Assembly: GCF_002157145.1 (NCBI RefSeq)
Contig: NZ_CP021361.1
Location: forward strand, 2,597,001-2,661,000
Source of the DNA: Acidovorax carolinensis
GTDB lineage: Bacteria; Pseudomonadota; Gammaproteobacteria; Burkholderiales; Burkholderiaceae_C
Direction: 5' to 3'
DNA length: 64,000 bases
The stretch's first letter is position 1. The number at the start of each line of letters is the position of its first letter. Below, piece by piece: positions 8,028 to 17,795 of this stretch. The notes beneath the pieces were generated by a model. The model searched no databases, was not told the origin of the DNA, and saw only the letters and a list, made by a program, of their open reading frames with translations. Both the position numbers and the translations under genes were made by a program.

Positions 8028-9344
8028 ATGGCTTCTCCGTTGTATGCCCTGGTTGATGGCAACAATTTCTACGTCTCCTGCGAGCGGGTGTTCCGCCCCA
8101 GCCTGAACGGCAAACCGGTGGTGGTGCTCTCCAACAACGACGGTTGCGCGATTGCCCGCTCCAACGAGGCCAAGGCCCTGGGCATTGCCATGGGGGCGCC
8201 CTGGTTCAAGATCCGGCATCTGGCGGAATCCCAGGGGCTGGTTGCACTCTCGGCCAATTTCCCGCTATACGGAGACCTGAGCGACCGCATGATGAGCCTG
8301 GCGGCCGGACTCGGGCACCGACAGGAGATCTATTCCATCGACGAGTCCTTCGTGGATCTTTCCGGGGTTCGCGGCGATTTGCTCAAACGCAGCCAAACCA
8401 TCCGCGAGCGGGTGCTGCAGTGGGTGGGCATTCCTTGCTGCATCGGCATCGGGCAGACCAAGACCCTGGCCAAGCTGGCGAACCACATCGCCAAGTCGGC
8501 CGAGCGCAAACGGGACAGCTACCCCGCTGAACTGGCTCAGATCTGCAACCTGTCGGCTCTGAACCGCGCAACACTGGATGCGGTGCTGGCGGCCACACCG
8601 GTCGAGGAGGTCTGGGGTGTAGGCCGTCGCATCGCGGCGCAGCTCAAAGAGGGTGGCATCCACACGGTGCTTGATCTCACCCGCATGGACCTGGCCACGG
8701 TGCGCCAGCGCTGGTCGGTGGTGCTGGAACGCACGGTGCGGGAGTTACAGGGACAGTCCTGTGTGGATCTGCAAGACGTTGCACCGGACAAACAGGAAAT
8801 CGCCTGCACCCGGTCGTTTGGTCGCCCGGTTACCGCGCTGGAAGACCTCAGCGAAGCCGTCAGCGAGTTCGCCAGCCGGGCGGCCGAGAAGCTGCGGCGC
8901 CAAGAAGGTCTCGCCAACCAGGTCTTGACCTTTGTGCGGACCAGCCCGTTCCGGCCCGATCCACAGTACAGCCGGTCTATCGTAGTGCCCTTACGAAGAC
9001 CCACCGCCGACAGTTCACAGATCGCCGATGCTGCCCTGACCGGCCTGCGCTGCATCTACAAGCCGGACTTCCTGTACGCCAAGGCCGGGGTGATGCTGAT
9101 GGAGCTTCAACCGGTTTCGGTGCACCAGAGTGAATTGGCCCTGGACGAGGAGCCTGGCGAGGGATGGGACAAAGGCCGTTTAATGAGCGCACTGGATGGG
9201 CTCAACCGACGCTACGGCCGGGGTACGGTGTTGCTGGGCAGTATCGGTTTAGAGGGGGATCGCAGGCGTTGGGCAATGAAGCAGGAGCGGCGCACGCCGC
9301 AGTACACAACGCGATGGGAAGACATGCCTGTGGTGCGGACGTGA
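8028..9344 (+). CDS. umuC: UmuC-like catalytic subunit of DNA polymerase V
   Basis: A 438-aa Y-family polymerase. The palm motifs are [15 protein letters not shown] near residue 7 (metal-binding Asp) and [11 protein letters not shown] near 103 (Asp-Glu). A helix-hairpin-helix region ([14 protein letters not shown]) and the C-terminal little-finger and UmuC-specific regions follow. Length equals the usual 420-440 aa. It forms an SOS operon with umuD. Mobile elements frequently carry umuDC homologues, so this copy may be additional to a chromosomal one. Confidence 0.94.
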   Translation: MASPLYALVDGNNFYVSCERVFRPSLNGKPVVVLSNNDGCAIARSNEAKALGIAMGAPWFKIRHLAESQGLVALSANFPLYGDLSDRMMSLAAGLGHRQEIYSIDESFVDLSGVRGDLLKRSQTIRERVLQWVGIPCCIGIGQTKTLAKLANHIAKSAERKRDSYPAELAQICNLSALNRATLDAVLAATPVEEVWGVGRRIAAQLKEGGIHTVLDLTRMDLATVRQRWSVVLERTVRELQGQSCVDLQDVAPDKQEIACTRSFGRPVTALEDLSEAVSEFASRAAEKLRRQEGLANQVLTFVRTSPFRPDPQYSRSIVVPLRRPTADSSQIADAALTGLRCIYKPDFLYAKAGVMLMELQPVSVHQSELALDEEPGEGWDKGRLMSALDGLNRRYGRGTVLLGSIGLEGDRRRWAMKQERRTPQYTTRWEDMPVVRT

Positions 9345-9489
9345 CGTACTTCAAGTGAGGGGCACCGCTGTACGTCAGGCCCAATTATTCGTAGACGTTT
9401 CGAGCCACCTGAATCGATAATGCAGCCGGGTCGGCCTGAACAGTCGGCCCTCCTCCCTGAAAAGTCGTGTGACAGCGACTTTGCATTTG
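9345..9489. other. Spacer after umuC
   Basis: No gene. An inverted repeat AAGTCG...CGACTT occurs at about 9463-9482, just before the terminator. Confidence 0.4.
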
Positions 9490-9517
9490 CCCGGCCTTCG
9501 TGCCGGGTTTCTTTTTT
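9490..9517 (+). terminator. Rho-independent terminator separating umuDC from the transfer operon
   Basis: CCCGGC-cttcgt-GCCGGG at 9490-9507 is followed by TTTCTTTTTT. This is a strong stem with a U tract on the plus strand. It should end the umuDC transcript. Confidence 0.85.
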
Positions 9518-9682
9518 CAGCGCGTCCAGCAGACACCGACTGCGCACGGTGCACATATGCTGGAAAACAGCCCAAATCCAGCAGCAGCACAAGAGGTTTC
9601 AAGTCCTACATTGACCTCACGGTGTTCAGAGAAACGGCAAGCACTGCCACCTCACGAACAACGTCGAACCGAGGACTTGACC

Positions 9683-10240
9683 ATGAACCATCCACCTCTC
9701 GCCGACACCCTGTGCTGGCATTCCAGGAAAGCGGCAAACTTGCCGAGAAGCTTGGCGGCAACACTGGCGAGCGCCGCCGCCAGCTTGTTACTCACTTTGG
9801 GGCTCCTCGCACCATCGGCGGCACGCGCCGTCGATGGCTGCCTGGTTCTGCTGTGCTTTGCGGCACCGAGCTGGAAGTCAGTCCCTCAGTGTGTGCCACC
9901 GATCCGAAAGGTGCTTCGGGATCTGGCTCGGGGCAAGGCCTTTCCTACGTGCGGGATGTCTGGCGCGGGCAACTCGGCTCGGCATGTGTGGGCTCGGGCG
10001 CCGGGCAACTGCCCACCCCAGTACACCCGGGTGCATGAGTCCGAGAGCGGTCCGATCTACACCTGCGACTACACCGGGGCGATCACGGTCACGATCGACG
10101 GCAAGCCGTTCACACGTACCTGGTGGGACATGGGTGGCGACACTGTGACGGACTTCAGCCCGGTCGCGAAGTCCCAGCTGGGCACTTGGGACGCCCAGTA
10201 CGACAACGATCACGCCACCTGGCTTCGCTCCCGTCCGTGA
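9683..10240 (+). CDS. TrbM/KikA-like secreted protein at the head of the transfer operon
   Basis: A 185-aa protein with a hydrophobic segment at residues ~34-55 ending in ARA, probably a signal sequence. It has a cysteine-rich mature region (DGCLVLLCFAAP, QCVPPI, FPTC, NCPPQY, YTCDY). The CxxxLC start and the arrangement resemble the TrbM/KikA family found beside VirB1-like genes; this is a tentative family call. The ATG at 9683 follows gaggacttgacc; the frame is open further upstream. It precedes virB1 by 10 bases. Confidence 0.55.
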   Translation: MNHPPLADTLCWHSRKAANLPRSLAATLASAAASLLLTLGLLAPSAARAVDGCLVLLCFAAPSWKSVPQCVPPIRKVLRDLARGKAFPTCGMSGAGNSARHVWARAPGNCPPQYTRVHESESGPIYTCDYTGAITVTIDGKPFTRTWWDMGGDTVTDFSPVAKSQLGTWDAQYDNDHATWLRSRP

Positions 10241-10250
10241 GGGCTGCGCA

Positions 10251-10760
10251 ATGGAAACCTCCACCTTCGCGGCACTCGCTTTGGCCTGCGCGCCACAGGT
10301 CCACCTGACCACCGCACACGCGCTCGTCGCCGTCGAAAGCGCCTTCAACCCCTGGGCCATCGGCGTCGTAGGCGGTTCGCTGCAACGCCAACCGCGCCAC
10401 CGCACCGAGGCACTGTCCACTGCGCAGGCTTTGCAGGCTGCTGGCCGCAACTTCAGCGTGGGCCTCGGGCAGATCAACCTGGGCAACTTCCGGCGCCTGG
10501 GCCTGTCGCTGGAATCGGCCTTCGAACCTTGCTCCAACCTGGCCGCCATGCAGACGGTGTTGAGCGAGTGTTTCGAGCGGGCGCAACGCAAGTCGTCTCG
10601 GGCATCAGCAGAGCAGGATGCGCTGCGCGCCGCCCTCTCCTGCTACTACAGCGGCAACTTCACCACCGGCTTTCGCCATGGCTACGTGCGCAAGGTGGTC
10701 GCCGCAGCCCGCAACCCTCTCCCCATCAGCCAACCCAACCCCGTGAAGGAGCCGTCATGA
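10251..10760 (+). CDS. virB1: VirB1-like lytic transglycosylase
   Basis: A 169-aa SLT-domain protein that locally opens peptidoglycan for assembly of the secretion channel. The catalytic glutamate lies in VAVESAFNPWAIGVVGG (ESxxNP). The later SVGLGQINLGNF matches the GLMQIN motif of the fold. No clear signal peptide is seen; export may rely on the N-terminal hydrophobic helix. The stop overlaps the virB2 start (ATGA). Confidence 0.9.
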   Translation: METSTFAALALACAPQVHLTTAHALVAVESAFNPWAIGVVGGSLQRQPRHRTEALSTAQALQAAGRNFSVGLGQINLGNFRRLGLSLESAFEPCSNLAAMQTVLSECFERAQRKSSRASAEQDALRAALSCYYSGNFTTGFRHGYVRKVVAAARNPLPISQPNPVKEPS

Positions 10761-11047
10761 ACCGCTTTCATCTCTTCGTTCCCCTGCGCCACACCGCAAC
10801 CGCCATGCTGCTGTTCGCTGCAGCATCCAAGGGCTGGGCACAGGGCTTCGACAAGATCAACACCACGGTCACCAATGTCAACACCATCCTGGTGACGATC
10901 TCGATTGCGGTGGTGACCATCGCGATCATCTGGGCCGGCTTCAAGATGATCTTCCAGGGCGCTCGCCTGGCCGACGTGGCCAATGTGCTGATCGGCGGCA
11001 CGCTGGTGGGTGGGGCGGCTGCCTTCGCCAGCTACATCGTCAGCTGA
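10757..11047 (+). CDS. virB2: VirB2-like pilin
   Basis: A 96-aa major pilin precursor. A signal peptide of ~29 residues ends in GWAQG. Two hydrophobic helices follow (about residues 45-65 and 74-95) separated by a short basic loop, the TrbC/VirB2 layout. It overlaps virB1 by four bases. Confidence 0.88.
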   Translation: MNRFHLFVPLRHTATAMLLFAAASKGWAQGFDKINTTVTNVNTILVTISIAVVTIAIIWAGFKMIFQGARLADVANVLIGGTLVGGAAAFASYIVS

Positions 11048-11065
11048 AGGCTGAAGGTGCAGACC

Positions 11066-11398
11066 ATGCAAGCCGAAGCCATCTACAAGGGCGCCACGCG
11101 CCCGGCCATGAAGCTGGGCATCCCGCTGGTGCCGCTGGTGATCCTGTTTGGTACCGGCATGTTGCTGATCATGTGGGGCGGCATCCTGGTGAGCTGGTGG
11201 CTTGCGCTGGGTGTGGTCCTCTCCATTGCACCGGTGTTGCTCTGGATGCGGTGGTTGACAGCCCGCGATGACCAGCGGTTCCGGCAGATCTTTGTGGCCC
11301 TCAAGCTGAAGCTGCACGACCACAACCGCCGGTTCTGGCGCGCGCGCAGCTACTCGCCCACGCTCTACCGGGGAGGCTGCGATGTTTGGCATGTTTGA
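11066..11398 (+). CDS. virB3: VirB3-like inner-membrane protein
   Basis: About 110 aa with an N-terminal YKGATRPAM motif typical of VirB3 and two adjacent hydrophobic segments at ~20-60. I place the start at ATG 11066, behind GAAGG at 11053-11057; a GTG at 11057 is possible. Its 3' end overlaps virB4 by 17 bases. Confidence 0.88.
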   Translation: MQAEAIYKGATRPAMKLGIPLVPLVILFGTGMLLIMWGGILVSWWLALGVVLSIAPVLLWMRWLTARDDQRFRQIFVALKLKLHDHNRRFWRARSYSPTLYRGGCDVWHV

Positions 11399-13892
11399 CC
11401 GATCCGGCAACGCGGCCCGTCGTCGCTCTGGGCGACCTGGTGCAGGGCAGCCACAACCGCGCCATTGGGCACAGGCGCTGAAGGAGAACCCGCTCACGCG
11501 GTTTGTGCCTTTCTCCTCACTGGTCAGTGAGCACGACGTGATCACACGTGGGGGCGATTTCATGCGAGTCTGGCGTCTCGACGGCGTGGCCTTTGAATGC
11601 GCTGATGAACACCTCATCGCAGAACGGCATGAAGCACTGTGCAGCCTGCTGCGGAATCTGGCGGGCGGCCAATGGGCCGTGTGGACCCACCGGCTGCACC
11701 GGAAGATTCAGGATCAACTTGAAGACCCGCTGCAAGCTGGCTTTGCGCGCGACCTGTCACAGGCCTACCAAGCCAGGCTGGGCAAACACACCATGATGAG
11801 CAACGAGCTGTACCTCACGCTCGTATACCGGCCCAATACCTCTCGCCTCAGCCGGGCACTGCAATCGACCCAGCGTTCAAAGACCGCCATTGCTGCAGCG
11901 CATGCTGAAGCCCTGCGCGTGATGGAAGAACGGACCGCTTTCGTGCACCGGGTGCTGCGCGGCTTTGGCCCTCAACTGCTGGGGGCGCGCATGCAGGGTT
12001 CAAGGCGGTATTCCGAACTGGCCGAGTTTCTGGGCTACCTGGTCAACGGCAACTGGAGGCCGGTGCCCCTTGCGGCAGGGCCACTGTACCGAACGCTGCC
12101 CACCACCCGCCTGTCATTCGGTGGCGACAAGCTGGAACTTCGCCATGGCGAACAGCGCCGTTGCGCGGCCCTGGTGGACATCAAGGAATACGCCGATGCG
12201 GTGGAGCCTGGCATCCTGAACTCGCTACTGTATGAAGACAGCGAGTTCATCGAAACCCAGAGCTTCTCGATACTGCCCCGGCGCGAAGCCATGCGTGCGC
12301 TGGAGCTGCAGCGCGACCAGCTGATTGCCAGCGACGACGTGGTGGCCAGCCAGATCGCCGACATGGACGAAGCGCTCAACGAGCTGGGCGATGGGCAGTT
12401 CTGCATGGGCGAGTACCACTACAGCCTGGTGGTGTTCGGTCAGCCCGGCGAAGACAGCCTGGCCGATGCCGGGCGACGGGCTTCACAAGCGATTGGAGCA
12501 GTGGGTGAGGCGTCCAGCCTCCAGATGTCGCCGGTTGATCTGGTGGCCGATGCTGCCTGGTTTGCCCAGATGCCGGGCAACTGGCAGTGGCGCCCGCGCG
12601 ATGCCAAGTTGTCGTCCCGCGCTTTCGCGGCCCTGGCCAGCGGTCACAACTTTGCCCGGGGAAAGCGCGACGGCAATCCCTGGGGAGAAGCGCTGGCCTT
12701 GCTGCGCACCCCATCGGGCCAGCCCTTCTACCTGAACCTGCACAGCAGCCCCGAAGGCGAAGACTCTGCCGACAAGAAGCTTCCGGGCAACACCCTCATC
12801 ATCGGCTCCACCGGCGTCGGCAAGACCACGCTCGAGATGTTCCTGCTCACGCTCACCCGGAAGTGGAACCCGGCGCCTCGCCTGGTGCTGTTCGATCTGG
12901 ACCGAGGTTGCGAGATTGCGATACGGGCCTTGAACGGCCGCTACTTCACCCTTGAAGCGGGCAAGCCCACCCACCTGAACCCGCTGCAGCGAGACCCCAC
13001 GCCAGCTCGCATCCAGTTCTGGGAACAGCTGATCCGCATCTGCATCGCCACGCCTGCTCTGCCTTTGCTGCCGGCCGATGAACGCGCGATTGCCGACGCC
13101 GTCAAGACGGTGGCCACCATGCCTACCGCTCTGCGCCGCTTCTCGACGGTTCGCCAGAATCTGCCGAAGTCGGGCGAAAACAGCCTGTACGAGCGGCTCG
13201 GGCGCTGGTGTGAAGGCGGTGCCCTGGGCTGGGTGTTCGACCAAGCCAACGACCAGTTGGCGGACCTGGACGCGGCGTCGGTGATCGCCTTTGACACCAC
13301 GGAGTTTCTGGACCTGCCCGAGGTGCGAACGCCGGTCATGCTCTACCTGCTGCAGGTGATGGAAGAGCTGGTCAACGGAGAACGCCTGATCTATGTGATC
13401 TCTGAGTTCTGGAAAGCGCTGGATCACGAAATCTTCAGCGACTTCGCCAAACAGAAGCAGAAGACCATCCGCAAGCAAAACGGCCTGGGCATTTTCGACA
13501 CCCAGAGCCCATCCGATGTGCTGCGCCACCCCATCGGGCGGACCATGGTCGAACAGAGCGTGACCAAGATCTTCCTGGCCAACCCGGAAGCGGTGCGCGA
13601 GGAGTATGTCGAAGGCTTTGGGCTCAGCGAGGCCGAATTCGGCATCGTGCGCAGTCTGGGCGCGCAGGGTGGGCGCCGCTTCCTCGTCAAGCAAGGCCAC
13701 AGCAGCGCCATCTGCGAGCTGGACCTCAGCGGGATGGACGATTTCATCACCGTGCTCTCGGCCACCACCGACAACGTGGCCCTGCTCGACACCGTTCGCG
13801 AACGGCACGGTAACGATCCGTTTCTGTGGCTTCCCGAGTTGTTGCGCGAGGTTCAGGATCGTAAATCCCGTACTTCTAGGAGAACCCCATGA
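11382..13892 (+). CDS. virB4: VirB4-like conjugation ATPase
   Basis: An 836-aa cytoplasmic ATPase that powers pilus biogenesis and substrate transfer. An N-terminal CagE/TrbE/VirB domain occupies the first ~430 residues. Walker A GSTGVGKTTL is at ~residue 473, and downstream motifs include YVISEFWKAL and FDTQSPSD. Length is normal for the family. It overlaps virB3 upstream and the next gene downstream (ATGA). Confidence 0.95.
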   Translation: MFGMFDRSGNAARRRSGRPGAGQPQPRHWAQALKENPLTRFVPFSSLVSEHDVITRGGDFMRVWRLDGVAFECADEHLIAERHEALCSLLRNLAGGQWAVWTHRLHRKIQDQLEDPLQAGFARDLSQAYQARLGKHTMMSNELYLTLVYRPNTSRLSRALQSTQRSKTAIAAAHAEALRVMEERTAFVHRVLRGFGPQLLGARMQGSRRYSELAEFLGYLVNGNWRPVPLAAGPLYRTLPTTRLSFGGDKLELRHGEQRRCAALVDIKEYADAVEPGILNSLLYEDSEFIETQSFSILPRREAMRALELQRDQLIASDDVVASQIADMDEALNELGDGQFCMGEYHYSLVVFGQPGEDSLADAGRRASQAIGAVGEASSLQMSPVDLVADAAWFAQMPGNWQWRPRDAKLSSRAFAALASGHNFARGKRDGNPWGEALALLRTPSGQPFYLNLHSSPEGEDSADKKLPGNTLIIGSTGVGKTTLEMFLLTLTRKWNPAPRLVLFDLDRGCEIAIRALNGRYFTLEAGKPTHLNPLQRDPTPARIQFWEQLIRICIATPALPLLPADERAIADAVKTVATMPTALRRFSTVRQNLPKSGENSLYERLGRWCEGGALGWVFDQANDQLADLDAASVIAFDTTEFLDLPEVRTPVMLYLLQVMEELVNGERLIYVISEFWKALDHEIFSDFAKQKQKTIRKQNGLGIFDTQSPSDVLRHPIGRTMVEQSVTKIFLANPEAVREEYVEGFGLSEAEFGIVRSLGAQGGRRFLVKQGHSSAICELDLSGMDDFITVLSATTDNVALLDTVRERHGNDPFLWLPELLREVQDRKSRTSRRTP

Positions 13893-14296
13893 AACCCCAC
13901 GTTCAATGGTTTTCGCTGATCGCTTTCGCGTTGGCCCTCAGCACGGCATCGGCCCAGTTCGTCAAAGGCAATGAGGCAGTCCGTGTCATGGTCGATGGCA
14001 CCCAAAAGGTGGAAGTGCCGCCGCTCCCGTCGGTGGCCTTGGGTTCGCCATGCCCAGCCATCAAGCCTGGCTGCGCGGGAGGTGGCTGGAAGATGCTGGA
14101 GAACAATTCGGGTCTGGTCGAGTGCACCGAAGTCTTTGCACGACCCACGACCTGCAGGCCCTCGACCTACGGCGTTGAAAAGCGATCCCGCGCGTGGATC
14201 GTGAAAGTCAAAGGCCAGTGGGTGCAGTGCGCGCAACCCGACATTTCGGGGAGGTGCGTCAGCCTAAGAAGCCTCCCTGTCAGCGCTGTTCAATAG
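13889..14296 (+). CDS. Small exported protein between virB4 and virB6 (unknown)
   Basis: A 135-aa protein with a clear signal peptide (hydrophobic residues 7-20, cleavage after TASAQ). The mature part has six cysteines, which suggests disulphides in the periplasm. The start overlaps the virB4 stop, so it belongs to the transfer operon. I do not recognise the family. The position suggests a periplasmic accessory of the channel or pilus. Confidence 0.7.
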   Translation: MKPHVQWFSLIAFALALSTASAQFVKGNEAVRVMVDGTQKVEVPPLPSVALGSPCPAIKPGCAGGGWKMLENNSGLVECTEVFARPTTCRPSTYGVEKRSRAWIVKVKGQWVQCAQPDISGRCVSLRSLPVSAVQ

Positions 14297-14311
14297 CCGA
14301 GGAGACATCCC

Positions 14312-15346
14312 ATGTTTGCCTGGGTCGGCTCACAGTTCGATGCGGTTTTGAGCACTTACGTGCTCGGCGTCGTGGGTTCGCTCATGGCCGGGATCGCACC
14401 GATCGCACTAACGGCGATGACGATATGGGTAGCGCTGTATGGGTGGGCTGTTCTGCGCAATGAGGTTCCAGAGACGGTGCCCACTTTTCTCTGGAAGGTG
14501 TTCAAGATTGGCCTGGTGCTGGCGTTTGCTCTGCAATCGGGGTTCTACATCACGAACGTGGCCGACACCGCCAATGCGCTGGCTACGGGGGTGGCCACCA
14601 CGTTTCTACCGGCAGCCGCAGACCCCACCACGATCTCCTCACCCTACGCACTGTTGGACCGGTTCAATGACGGTGCCAGCCAACTGGTGCTCGATCTGCT
14701 GAAGGACGCGGGAATCATGCGTCTGGACCTGCTCTTCGCTGCCGTGGTCTGCTCCATCGGCAACGTCGTCTTTCTTTGCATCGCCCTCTTCGTCGTCACG
14801 CTGGCCAAGCTCTTCCTCACGTTCGTGATCGCCGTAGGTCCACTGTTCGTCTTGTGCCTGGCCTGGCGCCCCACGGCACGCTTTTTCGACAGCTGGTTGT
14901 CGATGGTGTTGAACGCCGTCGTACTGACCTGGTTCGCATTTTTTGCCCTGGGGATCAGCGCGTTCATGGGCGATGCGATTGTGCAGACCGTCCAGGTCAA
15001 CGGTGGATTTCAGGGCTCGACGTTCAACGTCGTCGGGGAAAGCCTGAAGTACTGCGTCGTCATGGTGCTCATGGCCATCATCTGCTTTCAGGCGCCCAGT
15101 CTGGCCTCGGCGCTCACCGGCGGTGCCGCCATTCAGCAGGGCATCCAGATGATCCAGAACGCGATGATGGTTTCGGGCCTGCGTTCTGCGTCATCCGCCC
15201 GTAGCGCCAGCGCTGCCACAAGCGCTGGCGGCGTCATCCGGGCAGGCGCCGGTCTTCCACACACCGCCGCGTCCATGGCCCGCCGAGGTATCGGCGCTGC
15301 ACGTTCTGCCGCTTACAAACTCGCCGCCCAACGCGGCCGGTCCTGA
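14312..15346 (+). CDS. virB6: VirB6-like polytopic channel protein
   Basis: A 344-aa TrbL/VirB6-family inner-membrane protein. Five or more hydrophobic segments are visible: ~25-50, 60-80, 140-165, 175-195 and 240-262. A hydrophilic Ala/Ser/Arg-rich C-terminal tail follows from ~285. It should form part of the inner-membrane translocation pore. A good spacer and RBS (GAGGAGAC) precede the start. Confidence 0.9.
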   Translation: MFAWVGSQFDAVLSTYVLGVVGSLMAGIAPIALTAMTIWVALYGWAVLRNEVPETVPTFLWKVFKIGLVLAFALQSGFYITNVADTANALATGVATTFLPAAADPTTISSPYALLDRFNDGASQLVLDLLKDAGIMRLDLLFAAVVCSIGNVVFLCIALFVVTLAKLFLTFVIAVGPLFVLCLAWRPTARFFDSWLSMVLNAVVLTWFAFFALGISAFMGDAIVQTVQVNGGFQGSTFNVVGESLKYCVVMVLMAIICFQAPSLASALTGGAAIQQGIQMIQNAMMVSGLRSASSARSASAATSAGGVIRAGAGLPHTAASMARRGIGAARSAAYKLAAQRGRS

Positions 15347-15373
15347 CCACCCCACCCAACCCAGGAGTTCACC

Positions 15374-16069
15374 ATGCACACCCGTTTGAAAGTTGCCGCT
15401 GCCGTTCTCTTCACCTTGGGCGCCACCCACGCGCGAGCGACCGGCATCCCAGTGATCGATGTCGCCAACCTGGTCCAGACCGTGCAGCAGGTCATCAACG
15501 ACATCACCAAGATCAACAACCAGATTCAGCAGATTCGACAGCTGCAAACCCAGATCGAGAGCATCAACGGCATCCGGAACCTGGGCGACGTGTTCAACAA
15601 CCCGCTGTTGAAGAACTACATCCCGGCCGAAGCCTTCACTTACCTCAACGCGGTCAACACGTCGGGCTACAGCGGGCTCAATGCCACGGCCAAGGTGCTG
15701 CGCGACGTGAGCATGATCTACAACTGCATGGACCTCACCGGCGACGCACGCACCCAGTGCCAGGCCGCTCTGGCTCAGCCCTACCAACAAAAAGGGCTGC
15801 TGCAAGACGCCATGCAGACCGCGGCTGGGCGACTTGCGCAGATCCAGTCGCTGATGACCCAGATCAACGCCACCACCGATCAGAAGTCGGTGCAGGAAAT
15901 TCAGGCCCGCATCGGCGCTGAAAACGCCCTGCTCGCCCACGAAATGTCGCAGGTGCAGATGCTGCAAGGCATGGCCGACAGCGAAGAACGCATCGCCCGA
16001 TCTCGCGAGCGCGAACGGCAATACGAAATGCTGGGCCGCACCGGCAAGGTTTCGGACTTTCTGCCGTAA
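15374..16069 (+). CDS. virB5: VirB5/TrbJ-like minor pilin
   Basis: A 231-aa exported protein with a signal peptide ending near residue 22 (THARA). Long helical segments rich in Gln follow (NQIQQIRQLQTQIESI and the C-terminal coiled coil), plus the conserved GIPVIDVANL start of the mature protein. VirB5 proteins cap the pilus. It sits after virB6 rather than directly after virB4, a local order difference from the classical virB operon. Confidence 0.85.
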   Translation: MHTRLKVAAAVLFTLGATHARATGIPVIDVANLVQTVQQVINDITKINNQIQQIRQLQTQIESINGIRNLGDVFNNPLLKNYIPAEAFTYLNAVNTSGYSGLNATAKVLRDVSMIYNCMDLTGDARTQCQAALAQPYQQKGLLQDAMQTAAGRLAQIQSLMTQINATTDQKSVQEIQARIGAENALLAHEMSQVQMLQGMADSEERIARSRERERQYEMLGRTGKVSDFLP

Positions 16070-16113
16070 ACCCGCCTGAGTCCCGCCGCCACCCAGTCCC
16101 ACCGGAGAACCCC

Positions 16114-16884
16114 ATGAGTGCCATCCTGTTGTCAGGTAAAGCCGCCGCATGGCCGAAACGGCCGCCGGAGCCCTCAAATGAGGCCGAATCGGCGCCATTC
16201 AACGCGAACCGCGACTGGGAAATCGACCGCGCCCTGATGCTCGAACGCTCGGAACGCCGGGCCTGGCGCGTGGCGGTGGCCGGACTGGTGCTTGGGCTGA
16301 TCGGGATCGCTGCCGTGTTCGTGCAGGGTCCGCTGCGCCGCGTGGTGGAGATTCCCATCGTGGTGGACCGAGTGACCGGCGAAACCACCATCCAGCAGCG
16401 CCTGAGCGAGGAAACCATTCCCGCGATGGAGGCGCTGGACAAGCACAACCTGGCGGCCTTCGTGCGAGCGCGAGAAAGCTACAGCTGGATGTTCCTGCAG
16501 CGCGACTTTGACCAGGTGGCGCGCATGGCGGTACCGGGCGTGTTCGCCGAATACAACCGGCAGTTCGAAGGCGACGGTGCGCTGCAAAAGAAGATCGGCG
16601 CCGCTGAGGAATGGCGCATCAACATCGTGGGGGTACGCCTGCGGGCTTCCGGGCGCAGCGGCAACCTGAGCGACGCCACGGTCACCTACGACAAAGTGGT
16701 TCGGCTGACCGACCGCAACCTGCCAGACGTCACGACCCGCCACGTGGCCAGCATCGTCTACCAGTACCAGCCCCAGGTGCTCGCCAAGGAAGCCGACCGG
16801 CTGGAGAACCCGTTCGGCTTTGTGGTCACCGCCTACCGGTCAGACCCGGAGATCAACACCCAGGCAGCGGGAGCACGGCCATGA
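16114..16884 (+). CDS. virB8: VirB8-like inner-membrane assembly factor
   Basis: A 256-aa protein with a cytoplasmic N-terminus of ~45 residues, one membrane helix (about 49-70) and a periplasmic NTF2-like domain. Family-typical segments are YSWMFLQRDFDQVARM and FVVTAYRSDPE. It nucleates the VirB8-9-10 complex. The stop overlaps the virB9 start. Confidence 0.92.
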   Translation: MSAILLSGKAAAWPKRPPEPSNEAESAPFNANRDWEIDRALMLERSERRAWRVAVAGLVLGLIGIAAVFVQGPLRRVVEIPIVVDRVTGETTIQQRLSEETIPAMEALDKHNLAAFVRARESYSWMFLQRDFDQVARMAVPGVFAEYNRQFEGDGALQKKIGAAEEWRINIVGVRLRASGRSGNLSDATVTYDKVVRLTDRNLPDVTTRHVASIVYQYQPQVLAKEADRLENPFGFVVTAYRSDPEINTQAAGARP

Positions 16885-17795
16885 AGCGCACTGCCTTGAC
16901 GCTACTGGCTGCCTGCGCCGCGTCTTTGAGCCTGTTCGCTCAAACGAATCCGAAGTCAGCCGACCCTCGCCTGCGCGACGTGGTCTACGACCCAGCAGCG
17001 GTGGTGACCGTCCCCGTCAAACGGGGCATGGTGACCCTGGTGGTGCTCGCCCAAGACGAAGTGATCACCGAGGTGGCCGCAGGCCAAGGCGGCGATTGCA
17101 GCAAGGTCGATGCCGTCTGGTGCGTGGCGGCGCAACCGGGGGGCCGCAACCTGTTCGTCAAGGCCAAGTCTGGCGCGGATGCACCCAATAACCTGGCTGT
17201 GGTAACGGACCGGCGCACGCATGCGCTGCGTTTCGTGGTCCTGCCCGACGGCGATCGACAACAGCCGGTCTACCGCTTGACCGTCAAAGCACCCACGCAA
17301 CCCAAGCCCGCCTCGGGTCTGTCAGCGAAAGACCTCGCGGCACTCGCGGCCCTGCCTCCTCTGCCGTCCCAGCCGACGCCCCAACAGGTGGTGGCTGAAC
17401 GACTACAGGCCAGCCCCACGGTGATGAACTCCCAATACTCGCTGGCAGAAGGATCAGGCTCGCAAGACATCGTGCCGACCCTGGTGTACGACGACGGTCG
17501 ATTCACCTACCTGCGCTTTCCGGGCAACCGCGAAGTGCCCGCGGTCTTTCATGTGCTCGGCGATGGCAGTGAAACCCTGGTCAACGCACGCATGGAAGAC
17601 GACCTGCTGGTGGTGGACCGCGTCAGCCGACAACTGATGCTGCGGGCGGGCAACGCGGTCGTGGGCATCTGGAACGAGGCCTTTGATCTGGATGGCGCCC
17701 CGGCAGAAGGTGCGACCACCGTTCCGGGTGTGCAGCGGGTTCTCAAGGCAGCCAACGCCTCTCTCGACAACCGCCCCACCGGAGTCAGGCCATGA
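16881..17795 (+). CDS. virB9: VirB9-like outer-membrane core component
   Basis: A 304-aa exported protein; the signal peptide covers residues ~1-20 (SLSLFAQ). The start at 16881 overlaps the virB8 stop (ATGA); the frame is open further upstream, but that part overlaps virB8. Typical VirB9 elements are RVRYDPxxVVTVPVKRG-like residues early and the C-terminal DDGRFTYLRFPGNREVPAVF module. Confidence 0.92.
   Translation: MKRTALTLLAACAASLSLFAQTNPKSADPRLRDVVYDPAAVVTVPVKRGMVTLVVLAQDEVITEVAAGQGGDCSKVDAVWCVAAQPGGRNLFVKAKSGADAPNNLAVVTDRRTHALRFVVLPDGDRQQPVYRLTVKAPTQPKPASGLSAKDLAALAALPPLPSQPTPQQVVAERLQASPTVMNSQYSLAEGSGSQDIVPTLVYDDGRFTYLRFPGNREVPAVFHVLGDGSETLVNARMEDDLLVVDRVSRQLMLRAGNAVVGIWNEAFDLDGAPAEGATTVPGVQRVLKAANASLDNRPTGVRP

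Noticed and set aside
12483..13808. 441-codon minus-strand frame opposite virB4
   Set aside because: Antisense of the VirB4 ATPase domain; composition follows the third-position bias of the sense gene.
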